From Chlamydiae bacterium RIFCSPLOWO2_12_FULL_49_12 (lineage in GTDB: Bacteria; Chlamydiota; Chlamydiia; Chlamydiales; Rhabdochlamydiaceae): a stretch of DNA of 33,695 nucleotides. Positions 22,805-30,335 of the stretch are shown here, one piece after another; position 1 is the first letter of the stretch; each line of letters begins with the position of its first letter. The notes under the pieces are model-generated. The model was not told where the DNA came from. It was given only the letters and a program-made list of their open reading frames with translations, and made no database searches. Position numbers and translations under genes: made by a program. The stretch lies in contig MGME01000030.1 of the NCBI GenBank assembly GCA_001796315.1, positions 1 through 33,695 on the forward strand, read 5' to 3'.

Positions 22805-24316
22805 TCAAGACGGATTGCGGGAGAGGCCCATCGCAGTTTTCAGAGCTTGGACCGTCGTTTTTTCATCGATTTCACAAGAGGAGAACTGTTCATAGATCTG
22901 TTTGATTGCAGAATAAGAAGAGAGTTGAAAGAGTTTGCCGGCAATCAATCCGATTAAAATTTCTTGATAGGGGTAGTGTGTTTTAATCAGAGCGCTGAAG
23001 GTGCGCATCTGAGCCTGGGTTTCAGGATGGCGAAGGAGTCTTCCCAATTTAGCGCCCGCGTGCAAATAGTCATCTCCTGGAGCCAGGGGATTCCAGTTGA
23101 TCAGGGCTGAGAGGTAGGCAACCAGATGGTTAGAATCGCCGGAGAAGGTCTCGGCGGCAAGATCGTGAAGCGATCGGAAAAAGGACTCTTTATGCGAACG
23201 GATTTGGTAAAAAGGGAGAAGGCCTTCCGAGAGCGCCTCGGAGAGAGACATGTCCCCCGTGCACCCCACGACATTTTCGCTTAAAGCGGTTAAAAGACGG
23301 GCATCGTGATGGGAAATAGGGAAGGGGTTGATGAGTCGGATCTTTCTGCCTTCTTTTTCAAAAGGGATGGAAGTCGTTATCCATCCGGGTCTTTGAGGGT
23401 CTTTATTGATGCACTGCAGTTCTTGCACGTCTTTTGTTTTTAAAAACTCCAATAAATAAGAATTTATTTGGATCTCTTCAGAGTCGAAAGGGCCGACGAG
23501 ATCGATCCATTCTTTCCCGCTCTCTTCGAAGAGCGCTAAAGTGGCAGTGATGAAGGCCAGCATATGCCTCTCATCCGTTTTCTCTTTCTCCTGTTTGGGA
23601 AGATAGCCGTAGCAAAAGTGATGTGAGTTCTTTTTGGCCCCGTCCAAAAGAAATCTTTTAAGTCCCTTGTTTTCTAAATACTCAAATCCTCTTTCTCCTG
23701 TGAAGGGTGAGAGTGCAATTCCGTGACTGTAGAGGCCGACTCCCATGCTTTTACCCAAGGGAGACATGTCGTCGTACTCTTCCATGAGAATGACTTTTTT
23801 CATCAGCCCTTTGGAATTAGAGACCAGAAGACTTTTTTGTCCGGTCAGATCGCCGAAAAAAGGGACGGGAGTCTCTAGGATGACATCGGATTCTCTTAGG
23901 TGCTGTAAGGCGCGATAGAAGGCCGGTGAGACCGGTTCTTTCCTATCATCATAAAAGAGAAATGTCTCACAGCCATTTGGGAAGGATAAACTCTCTTGAT
24001 TTTTATGTTTTATCGAGAGCTGGACGACGAATTGCACGTTCCAGTGGGGGAGGGCTTGGGCAATGATGTTGACGGCTGTCATCCCGTGATACCAGTCGCC
24101 CAGCCCATCTGATAATACATAGGTCAGCACAGAAATCGTTCGCTTTTGGGACAAAAGAGCGCTTTGATGAGAAAAACCGGTTGTGATTTCTTCAAAAACC
24201 CACTGAAGCGAGCCGCCATGACCCTCTTCCGGCCAACGGCGATTCAAGAGGCGATTGATTCTAAAGGAATAAGCTGGAGAGAGTTGGGAGACGGCGTCAT
24301 CGAAATGAATGCTCAT
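22805..24316 (-). CDS. Unrecognised protein, possibly GT-B glycosyltransferase-like
   Basis: A 503-residue protein that I cannot assign to a named family. An N-terminal Rossmann-like part has TISVLTYVLSDGLGDWYHGMTAVNIIAQALPHWNVQFVV, resembling a GT-B N-domain opening with a Gly-x-Gly-Asp turn. The C-terminal part has SENVVGCTGDMSLSEALSEGLLPFYQIRSHKESFFRSL, like the donor-binding loop of GT-B enzymes in which a T-G-D-x-S-x-x-E-A motif precedes a plea for 'K' and aromatic residues. About 120 C-terminal residues are helical. There is no signal peptide or membrane segment. It stands alone, reading toward pyrG. Role could be host-directed or surface glycosylation; this is inference. Confidence 0.55.
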   Translation of the reverse strand: MSIHFDDAVSQLSPAYSFRINRLLNRRWPEEGHGGSLQWVFEEITTGFSHQSALLSQKRTISVLTYVLSDGLGDWYHGMTAVNIIAQALPHWNVQFVVQLSIKHKNQESLSFPNGCETFLFYDDRKEPVSPAFYRALQHLRESDVILETPVPFFGDLTGQKSLLVSNSKGLMKKVILMEEYDDMSPLGKSMGVGLYSHGIALSPFTGERGFEYLENKGLKRFLLDGAKKNSHHFCYGYLPKQEKEKTDERHMLAFITATLALFEESGKEWIDLVGPFDSEEIQINSYLLEFLKTKDVQELQCINKDPQRPGWITTSIPFEKEGRKIRLINPFPISHHDARLLTALSENVVGCTGDMSLSEALSEGLLPFYQIRSHKESFFRSLHDLAAETFSGDSNHLVAYLSALINWNPLAPGDDYLHAGAKLGRLLRHPETQAQMRTFSALIKTHYPYQEILIGLIAGKLFQLSSYSAIKQIYEQFSSCEIDEKTTVQALKTAMGLSRNPS

Positions 24317-24344
24317 AATTTTATAAGTGATTACAATAATAGCA

Positions 24345-24372
24345 ATTATACTTCAGATTTAATTAATTGTAA
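24345..24372 (-). promoter_or_regulatory. Possible promoter of the GT-B-like gene
   Basis: On the minus strand TATAAT (24345-24350) stands 28 bases before the ATG at 24316, with a weak -35 TTACAA (24367-24372) at 16 bp. The surrounding 24317-24420 is very AT-rich and holds no ORF. Confidence 0.35.
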
Positions 24373-24468
24373 CATGTTATTACAAAGACCATTATGCATT
24401 AGTAATAAATTTTTAAACACGTCCTGCCAGCTTGTTGCACATGCGTTACGCCAAAACGTGATTTGAGT

Positions 24469-24633
24469 TATACCGAAATGACTTCAAAATTTGGTTTTGG
24501 GGCTCAGCGAAAGCTTCCTCAAATCAACGATCGTAAAGTGGTCTGTATTAATGCAATACAGACCACTTTACGATCGTTGATTTCAGGGGCTTTGGCGCGC
24601 CCCAAAACCAAATTTTGGAGTCATTTCGGTATA
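24469..24633. mobile_element. 165-bp palindromic MITE-like element, copy A
   Basis: Two arms of about 80 bases (24469-24549 and 24555-24633) are separated by 5 bases. The outer 35 positions differ once, the inner 29 are identical and a short middle block has diverged. The ends read TATACCGAAATGACT and its complement, with TA at each boundary, as expected for TA-target insertion of the IS630/mariner type. It has no coding capacity. Related half copies lie at 30153-30255, 31061-31163 and 33615-33695. Confidence 0.8.
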
Positions 24634-24669
24634 GAATCTGCTATCCAAAAAGGTGCACAGTCGAGTTAA

Positions 24670-24747
24670 AATGAATCTCTCTTCCCGGGATTCCAAGGGG
24701 CAAGAGAGGATTTTTTTTGTAAGTGCTTATGACTGTGTCGCTTTTTG
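24670..24747 (+). CDS. Possible serine-rich leader peptide before sdaA
   Basis: A 25-codon ORF ([20 protein letters not shown], then DCVAF) begins at an ATG with a weak GAG site and ends inside sdaA in a different frame. Four of its first 18 residues are serine, and its codons run through the terminator hairpin at 24677-24708. Serine is the substrate of the next gene, so a regulatory role is conceivable, but the ORF is short and may be chance. Confidence 0.25.
24677..24718 (+). terminator. Terminator-like hairpin 10 bases before sdaA
   Basis: CTCTCTT-CCC (24677-24686) pairs with GGG-(C)-AAGAGAG (24698-24708, one bulge), followed by GA and eight T residues (24711-24718). The sdaA ATG is at 24729, so the element is in the leader, not behind a gene. 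The right arm also holds the only purine-rich Shine-Dalgarno-like sequence (AAGAGAGGA), about 19 bases from the ATG. Confidence 0.65.
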
Positions 24748-26117
24748 ATCTTTTTTCCGTTGGTATCGGGCCATCCAGCTCCCATACGGTGGGCCCGATG
24801 CGCGCTGCGCGCCGTTTTAGCTTGAAGCTAAAAGAAAGGAGACAGCTGAAGCTATCGGCCTCGGTGACGATTGATCTCTTTGGCTCTTTAGCGATGACGG
24901 GGATTGGACACGGGATCGATAAGGCGCTTCTTCTGGGGCTTGAGGGCCACACGCCCGAAGGGGTTGACCCCGCCTCTATTCCCGGGATGCTATCCTACAT
25001 TGCCCATACCGGTGTCTTGAATCTCTTGGGATGCCATCCGATCTCCTTTAGTTCCGATGAACACCTCATCTTTAATAAGGGCAAAAGGCTTCCCTTCCAT
25101 TCCAATGCCATGCGTTTTGTAGCAAGGGATTTTCAAAAAAATGAGCTTCTTTCGCAGATCTATTACTCGACGGGGGGCGGTTTTATCGTCGAACACGAAA
25201 AGATACACGATCCCGCGTTGGCGGAAGCGGGAAAGGCCGTTCCTTTTCCCTTTGAGACCGCGGCCGAACTCTTAGAGCATTGCAGAAGGGAGAAAAGAGC
25301 TCTCTTTGAAATCATCTTGGAAAATGAGAAGAGCTGGCGGAGCGAAGAGGGCGTCAAGGAGGGGATCTACAATTTGTGGAAGGTGATGCAGGGGTGTGTG
25401 AAACGGGGGCTTCATCAAACAGGCGTTCTGCCGGGAGGGCTGAGAGTCGAGCGGCGTGCCGCCAAGATCTATCGCGAGCTTTTAAAGTGCCCTGATCCAA
25501 AAGAGGATCCCGCTCTTCTTTTTGATTGGGTCTCTCTCTTTGCGCTGGCAGTGAATGAAGAGAATGCCGCAGGGGGACGCGTTGTCACAGCCCCCACCAA
25601 CGGAGCGGCAGGCGTCATTCCCTCCGTATTGCACTACTATCACAGGTTTACTCCAAACCCGTCCAATGAGGGGATTGTAAAATTCTTTCTGACTGCAGCC
25701 GCTATCGGCATGTTGTACAAGGCGAGAGCTTCGATCTCCGCTGCCGAGATGGGCTGCCAGGGAGAGATTGGCGTTGCCTGTTCGATGGCGGCGGGCGGTC
25801 TGACGGCTGCCTTGGAAGGAAGTAATGCAGAGATAGAAAATGCCGCAGAGATCGGCATGGAGCACAATTTGGGATTGACCTGCGATCCCGTCAACGGCCT
25901 TGTCCAAATTCCCTGCATCGAACGCAATACGATGGGGGCGGTTAAGGCGATCAACGCCTCCCGTCTTGCCTTAAGGGGCGAGGGGAACCATCGTGTGAGC
26001 TTGGACCAGGTGATCCAGGCAATGCGTCACACGGGAGAAGACATGAAGAGCGCCTACAAGGAAACCTCCGAAGGGGGGCTTGCCCTTTTTGTTCCCTTAA
26101 ACCTGCCTGAGTGTTAG
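24729..26117 (+). CDS. sdaA: L-serine dehydratase (iron-sulfur, single chain)
   Basis: A 462-residue L-serine ammonia-lyase giving pyruvate and ammonia. It begins [30 protein letters not shown], the standard SdaA beta-domain start, which is why ATG 24729 is preferred to GTG 24723. The alpha domain has [20 protein letters not shown]. Cys343, Cys385 and Cys396 ([27 protein letters not shown]) coincide with the cluster-ligand positions known for E. coli L-SD. The oxygen-sensitive 4Fe-4S enzyme would feed host serine into pyruvate. The F-box gene follows after 16 bases. A terminator-like hairpin lies directly upstream. Confidence 0.95.
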   Translation: MTVSLFDLFSVGIGPSSSHTVGPMRAARRFSLKLKERRQLKLSASVTIDLFGSLAMTGIGHGIDKALLLGLEGHTPEGVDPASIPGMLSYIAHTGVLNLLGCHPISFSSDEHLIFNKGKRLPFHSNAMRFVARDFQKNELLSQIYYSTGGGFIVEHEKIHDPALAEAGKAVPFPFETAAELLEHCRREKRALFEIILENEKSWRSEEGVKEGIYNLWKVMQGCVKRGLHQTGVLPGGLRVERRAAKIYRELLKCPDPKEDPALLFDWVSLFALAVNEENAAGGRVVTAPTNGAAGVIPSVLHYYHRFTPNPSNEGIVKFFLTAAAIGMLYKARASISAAEMGCQGEIGVACSMAAGGLTAALEGSNAEIENAAEIGMEHNLGLTCDPVNGLVQIPCIERNTMGAVKAINASRLALRGEGNHRVSLDQVIQAMRHTGEDMKSAYKETSEGGLALFVPLNLPEC

Positions 26118-26133
26118 CCTTGGATTTAAAAAG

Positions 26134-26898
26134 ATGAAAGCGATAGAGAGCACTCCTCTTTTAGCTGACCAGCTGGCAAAGGAACAAAGAGGTCCTGCGC
26201 CAAGCCAAAGCCTTCACGTGAATGCTCTTCCACCTGAGCTTTTGATCAAGATCTTTCGCTTAGTCGAAAATCCCGCTGCTCTTTCTCTTGTGTGCAGAAA
26301 GTGGGAACAGATCATTCGGGCTCATCCCGTTATCTACCGGGATGCCATCGTCGCTATACACCGCACATTCCATGCTCCCTGTCCCGATCTTTCCGGCAAA
26401 ACGACCTTAGAACTTCAAGCTATGGTAAGGACGCTGTTTACGCCCTTAGTGAAAGAACTCAAGAGATCCTGGAGAGGGAAAAGAGCTATTTCCGAAGCGG
26501 CCCGGCTCTCCTTGACTTTGCCGGAGTTCTCACTTTCATTGGAAGAGAGATGTGAAAGAATCCGTAACCTGGGCGTCGTTTTTCAGCGTCGAAGAGAGAG
26601 CATAGATAACCGCTATAGAAATATATGCCATGAGCCCAGGTGTGACTTTCGCCTCTTATTTATCAATATTTTTTTTTGGTTTGTGATCTTTGGAAGCTAT
26701 GATGGTTTGATTAGAGGGAGCAGTAAAGAGGAGATTATATTTGATGTGATTAAGGCTTTTATTTTGGGTTTCATGACTTATCCTGCGTTAGAGCTTCTCG
26801 TTTGTCTCAGAAAGTCTTTGTGTTACTTCAGCTCTCTTGCTGCGCATGACATACGCACTCTTTATGAGGAATGCGACGAGCCGCCCTCGCCTGCGTAA
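26134..26898 (+). CDS. F-box domain protein with C-terminal membrane segments
   Basis: A 254-residue protein. Residues about 30-70 (VNALPPELLIKIFRLVENPAALSLVCRKWEQIIRAHPVIYRD) form a clear F-box: L-P-x-E-L-L-x-K-I-F, a loop, then L-S-x-V-C-R-x-W. In eukaryotes this motif binds Skp1 of SCF ubiquitin ligases. A helical middle part follows (LKRSWRGKRAISEAARLS), then two hydrophobic segments at about 170-187 (FRLLFINIFFWFVIFGSYD) and 205-225 (VIKAFILGFMTYPALELLVCL). There is no N-terminal signal peptide. F-box proteins in amoeba-associated bacteria are usually secreted to hijack host ubiquitination; the membrane segments suggest host-membrane or inclusion localisation, which is inference. It lies between sdaA and pfp. 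Confidence 0.85.
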   Translation: MKAIESTPLLADQLAKEQRGPAPSQSLHVNALPPELLIKIFRLVENPAALSLVCRKWEQIIRAHPVIYRDAIVAIHRTFHAPCPDLSGKTTLELQAMVRTLFTPLVKELKRSWRGKRAISEAARLSLTLPEFSLSLEERCERIRNLGVVFQRRRESIDNRYRNICHEPRCDFRLLFINIFFWFVIFGSYDGLIRGSSKEEIIFDVIKAFILGFMTYPALELLVCLRKSLCYFSSLAAHDIRTLYEECDEPPSPA

Positions 26899-26972
26899 GG
26901 AAAGAGTTGCCGCTTGCAAAAATCCAAACGATTCATAAACAATGCAGAAAGAAGCGAAAGTTAGGTTTTGTC

Positions 26973-28601
26973 ATGGATGAAAATATCAGCCCTCTTCATA
27001 AGCGCCGTTTAGAGTATCGGCCCGCCGTTCCCAATATCTTCCGCAATGTGCACCGGATGGCGTTTGAAAAAGGGGAGGCGGCTCTTCCTTTACGGGATAC
27101 GGAAGAGATACATCAGGCGTTTCCCAAAACCTGTGGCCAGCCGATCCTTTTAGCAAAGGACGGACCGCTCCGCACTCCTCAACCGGTCTCTGTCGGCGTG
27201 GTCTTTTCCGGGGGCCAGGCGGCCGGCGGGCACAATGTGATCGGAGGGCTTTTCGACACCTTAAAGTCCCTCCATCCCGCAAATAGAGTGATCGGTTTCG
27301 TAGGGGGGCCAAACGGCATTTTGGAAGCAAAGCACATCGAGATTCACGAAGAGATGTTGCGCCCCTTCCGCAACCAGGGAGGCTTTGACTTGATTGGCTC
27401 CGGCAGGACGAAGATCGAGAGTGCCGAGCAGCTCCATGCGGCTGCCGGAACGATGAAGCAGCTTGATCTGATGGGCCTTGTCGTCATTGGAGGGGATGAT
27501 TCCAATACCAATGCCGCCGTCATGGCGGAGTACTTTTTAAACAACGGTTGCAAGACAAAAGTGATCGGCGTTCCCAAAACCATTGACGGGGACTTAAAGA
27601 GCAAGGAGATCGCCATCTCCTTTGGGTTTGATACGGCTTGCAAAGTCTATGCAGAGATGATCGGAAATATCTGCCGGGACACTCTCTCTGCGAGAAAGTA
27701 TTACCACTTTATCAAAGTGATGGGGCGCTCCGCCTCCCATATTGCCCTTGAATGCGCTTTAAACACCCATCCCAATTACGTCTTTTTAAGCGAAGAGGTG
27801 GAAGAGAAAAACGTTACTCTTGCAGAGATCACCCGCACGCTGTCCGATCTCATTGCAAATCGCGCCAAAGAGGGTAAGAACTACGGTGTGGTCCTCATTC
27901 CTGAAGGGCTGATTGAATTCATCCCCGAGATGAAGAGCTTAATTGGCGAGCTGAACAAGATGGAACCCACACAGGATGTCGAGAAGGCCAAAAGCTATTT
28001 AACGCCAAAGGCTCTTTCCTGCTTTGAAGCGGTTCCGCGCTCGATTCAGGAGCAGTTCTTGATCGACCGCGACCCGCATGGCAATGTGCAGGTCTCTCAA
28101 ATCGAAACGGAGGTCCTTCTCATGGAAGCCGTGAGGCAAGAGCTGGAACGGAGGAAGTTGCGCGGAGCGTACACGGGAAAATTTCAGGCTCTCAAGCATT
28201 TCTTTGGCTATGAAGGGCGCGCTGCGCTTCCTTCCAATTTCGATGCGACCTATTGCTATGCCTTAGGGGCAGCCGCCGCCCTCCTTATTGACGAAGGAGC
28301 CACGGGTTATCTCGCCTTTGTAAAGGAGCTTGCCTGCTCTCCCGAGTGCTGGAAAGTGGGCGGCTTTCCCATCACGGCGCTCATGCATATGGAGCTGCGT
28401 AAAAAAGAGAAAAAACCCGTCGTCAAAAAGAGCCTCGTCGATTTAAAAGGGAAGCCCTTCCGGCGCCTCGAAAAGGAGAGGGATTGCTGGATGTATGAGG
28501 ATTGTTATCGCTATCCCGGTCCTATCCAGTACTTTGGAGAGCCCGAGATTGTCGATTCCATCCCCAGGATTGTCAAGCTTGAACAAGCCCCCTGTTATTA
28601 A
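26973..28601 (+). CDS. pfp: Diphosphate-dependent phosphofructokinase
   Basis: A 542-residue PPi-dependent 6-phosphofructokinase of the long clade found in Chlamydiae and plants. GVVFSGGQAAGGHNVIGG (about 75-92) is the nucleotide/PPi loop; VVIGGDDSNTNA (Asp175-Asp176) has the second Asp, and GVPKTIDGDL has Lys202, the two changes that mark PPi rather than ATP use; MGRSASHIALECAL binds fructose-6-phosphate. The reaction is reversible. ATG 26973 was chosen; the frame extends to 26871 but that part overlaps the F-box gene in another frame. The intergenic 74 bases have only a weak AGG site. The methyltransferase gene follows after 2 bases. Confidence 0.95.
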   Translation: MDENISPLHKRRLEYRPAVPNIFRNVHRMAFEKGEAALPLRDTEEIHQAFPKTCGQPILLAKDGPLRTPQPVSVGVVFSGGQAAGGHNVIGGLFDTLKSLHPANRVIGFVGGPNGILEAKHIEIHEEMLRPFRNQGGFDLIGSGRTKIESAEQLHAAAGTMKQLDLMGLVVIGGDDSNTNAAVMAEYFLNNGCKTKVIGVPKTIDGDLKSKEIAISFGFDTACKVYAEMIGNICRDTLSARKYYHFIKVMGRSASHIALECALNTHPNYVFLSEEVEEKNVTLAEITRTLSDLIANRAKEGKNYGVVLIPEGLIEFIPEMKSLIGELNKMEPTQDVEKAKSYLTPKALSCFEAVPRSIQEQFLIDRDPHGNVQVSQIETEVLLMEAVRQELERRKLRGAYTGKFQALKHFFGYEGRAALPSNFDATYCYALGAAAALLIDEGATGYLAFVKELACSPECWKVGGFPITALMHMELRKKEKKPVVKKSLVDLKGKPFRRLEKERDCWMYEDCYRYPGPIQYFGEPEIVDSIPRIVKLEQAPCY

Positions 28602-28603
28602 CG

Positions 28604-29263
28604 ATGTTCTGGCTCTATCTTCTGGTGAGGTTGCGTCTTTTTCGCGAAGAGCGGAGGGTGAAAAGGCTCTTCTACAAAGATCCTCATTTTCGGTTTGTAG
28701 ATCATGCTTTCTTTAGCGCCTGGCGCTTTTGCAATCCCTACACCCTTTCGAAGAGATTTTTAAAAGCGCGAGGGGAAAAGGAGATCCATCTCTACGGAGA
28801 GACCTACCTTACAACTTACGACGAGCTGGGAAGAGCGTGTGGGATGAGCGCTCAGGACCGCGTTCTGGAGCTGGGCTGCGGGCGCGGACGCGGCGCCCTC
28901 TTTTGGTCTTGCCGCTTTGGCGCCGCCGTGCATGGCGTCGACTGGATCGAAGAGTTTATCTTAAGGGCGCAAGCTCTTGTAAAGCGCTGCGCTTTGACAA
29001 GCCCTTCCTTTTTTTGCGAAGACTATTTGACCACAGATCTTAGCGGCTACACCATCGTCTACCTCTATGGCACCTGTTTGGAAAAAAAGAAGATTGAGCG
29101 CCTGATCGAGCGCTTCCTCTCCCTTCCCCCTTCCGTCCAGATCATCACCATCAGTTATCCTCTATCCGAATACCATAGCGCCTTTAGGGTGCAAAAAGAG
29201 CTTTCCGTCGCCTTTCCGTGGGGAAGGGCGACGGCCTATCTGCAGCAAGTGAGGAAGAGATAA
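28604..29263 (+). CDS. Class I SAM-dependent methyltransferase
   Basis: A 219-residue protein with a Rossmann methyltransferase core. Motif I is DRVLELGCGRGRGALFWS (about 86-102), followed by an acidic strand end AVHGVDWIEEFI and a motif-IV-like YTIVYLYGTCL. The N-terminal about 80 residues are basic and aromatic (RLFREERRVKRLFYKDPHFRFVDHAFF) and may bind substrate or membrane. The target cannot be told; no rRNA- or quinone-specific motif is visible. It begins 2 bases after the pfp stop codon and is the last gene of the sdaA-Fbox-pfp unit. A transposase remnant on the other strand starts immediately behind its stop. Confidence 0.85.
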   Translation: MFWLYLLVRLRLFREERRVKRLFYKDPHFRFVDHAFFSAWRFCNPYTLSKRFLKARGEKEIHLYGETYLTTYDELGRACGMSAQDRVLELGCGRGRGALFWSCRFGAAVHGVDWIEEFILRAQALVKRCALTSPSFFCEDYLTTDLSGYTIVYLYGTCLEKKKIERLIERFLSLPPSVQIITISYPLSEYHSAFRVQKELSVAFPWGRATAYLQQVRKR

Positions 29264-29486
29264 TCGAGAAACCACAGTTTCAGAAGTTTTGTGAGGGATA
29301 TGTTTTAGCCCATTTCGACGATCCATTAAGCCGTCATTGCCTTCCTGAAGAAAGCGACGCATCCAAAGACGGAGGTGTTTTAGACATGTTGAATCTGCGA
29401 GCCGTAGGCTTAATTCCTTGTTCAAGAGATTCTTGCACAATGGCTTTGCGTATTGAGAATCGATTGTCTTTACTAAGATTTGTCAT
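29264..29486 (-). pseudogene. Frameshifted N-terminal remnant of a transposase
   Basis: From an ATG at 29486 the minus strand encodes MTNLSKDNRFSIRKAIVQES, then LEQGIKPTARRFNMSK; one frame over it continues as LRLWMRRFLQEGNDGLMDRR and then NGLKHIPHKTSE. Joined, this is the helix-turn-helix start of IS481/IS3-like transposases (A-R-R-F-x-M-S, then V/L-R-x-W-x-R-R-F-x-x-E-G-x-x-G-L-x-D-R). A frameshift lies near 29375-29390, and the catalytic DDE domain is absent: the remnant stops where the methyltransferase gene begins. The remaining bases to 29567 hold no ORF; a CTTTTTAAAAAG dyad is present. Confidence 0.7.
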
Positions 29487-29567
29487 ACTACTAGAGTAAA
29501 AAATGAGCCCTATAATGCCTCCTCTTTTTAAAAAGCACGGTTCAATTAGGAGAGTTATTGGGTTCTT

Positions 29568-30053
29568 TTAATTTGTAAAGAAATTTTTAAATATTTGGGT
29601 TAACTTACCTATAAGGGTTCCCTGTGGGTTTTTAGAAATGTCAAGTAACTGATCCTTAAAGAGGCCTATTCTCGCGGCAAGTTGCATGGTGTAGCCCAAA
29701 TACGCTTGATTGCTGACAGGAGTCGCTTCAATATTGTTATTGAACGCTGTTTGGTGTTCTTTGCAGGAAACGATCTCCTCTAACACCTGCTTCCGAAGGT
29801 TGGCTACGGCGGGAGATGAGTCGGCTGAAGGGCTTAAAGCCGAATCCTTAGATAAAGCCAATAATTCGATAGATAAATTGTTTAAGTTGTCAATTAGCGC
29901 GGAGCGAAAGGCGCATTCCCCCGCACTATCCGCAACGCGTTTCGCCAGGCTTGTTATTGGGTCGGATGAAGAGCTTTCGTCCGGGGACAAAGGGGGTTGA
30001 AATGCATCAAATGAATTATTGATGCCAGAAATGTTTTGGGTTGGGTTTGACAT
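29568..30053 (-). CDS. Unknown small protein, paralogue 1
   Basis: A 161-residue protein with no family I recognise. It begins MSNPTQNISGINNSFDAFQP, is Ser/Pro/Asp-rich for the first 50 residues and predicted helical after that (NLNNLSIELLALS, VANLRKQVLEEIVSCKEHQTAF). There is no signal peptide or membrane helix. It is homologous to the next gene upstream throughout: same first 24 residues, shared SPSADSSPAVANL core, and a similar IEAT...AARIGLFKDQLLDIS tail. It has a good AAGGAGA ribosome site, and its upstream 240 bases are nearly identical to those of paralogue 2. A disordered, polar N-terminus fits a type III effector, but this is inference. Confidence 0.75.
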   Translation of the reverse strand: MSNPTQNISGINNSFDAFQPPLSPDESSSSDPITSLAKRVADSAGECAFRSALIDNLNNLSIELLALSKDSALSPSADSSPAVANLRKQVLEEIVSCKEHQTAFNNNIEATPVSNQAYLGYTMQLAARIGLFKDQLLDISKNPQGTLIGKLTQIFKNFFTN

Positions 30054-30292
30054 GTTTTTCTCCTTATATGAAATTATTACTGGTTAATAAAAATAATTGT
30101 AACTGATTATGATGTTTTTTTCAACTATTTTACAAACATTTTTACAAACATATCGTAAATGGGTCAATATTAAACTAATATGAACCCACTTACGATAGGC
30201 CAATCCCGAGGCTTTGGCGCGGCCCAAAACCGGTTCTTGAGTCAACTTGCGTATATAGAGGTATCGGCATTCCGCTATTCCGGGTTTTTACT
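29981..30292. repeat. Segmental duplication, copy 1
   Basis: 312 bp nearly identical to 30890-31200 at an offset of 908-909 bp. It holds the first 24 codons of paralogue 1, its ribosome site and upstream region with two TTTACAAACAT repeats, a half copy of the palindromic element, and at its far end (30276-30292) the last codons of the DUF2608 HAD gene without the rest of that gene. Confidence 0.9.
30153..30255. mobile_element. Half copy B of the palindromic element
   Basis: It contains the central dyad (30153-30171 with 30177-30195, 16 of 19 paired) and then one arm with GGCTTTGGCGCGGCCCAAAA, ending in GCGTATA. The matching arm of copy A has GGGCTTTGGCGCGCCCCAAA. The other arm is missing; T/A-rich promoter-like sequence takes its place. 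Confidence 0.7.
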
Positions 30293-30335
30293 ATAATACC
30301 TTGCGTAACCGCCCAAACGCGCCCGTGCCGGCATC

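Noticed and set aside
24317-24460. CRISPR or origin-like repeats in the AT-rich stretch
   Set aside because: No regularly spaced repeats and no DnaA-box cluster could be found; only scattered short dyads.
26871-26972. N-terminal extension of the PPi-phosphofructokinase
   Set aside because: It overlaps the F-box gene end in another frame and has no homology; ATG 26973 gives a normal family length.
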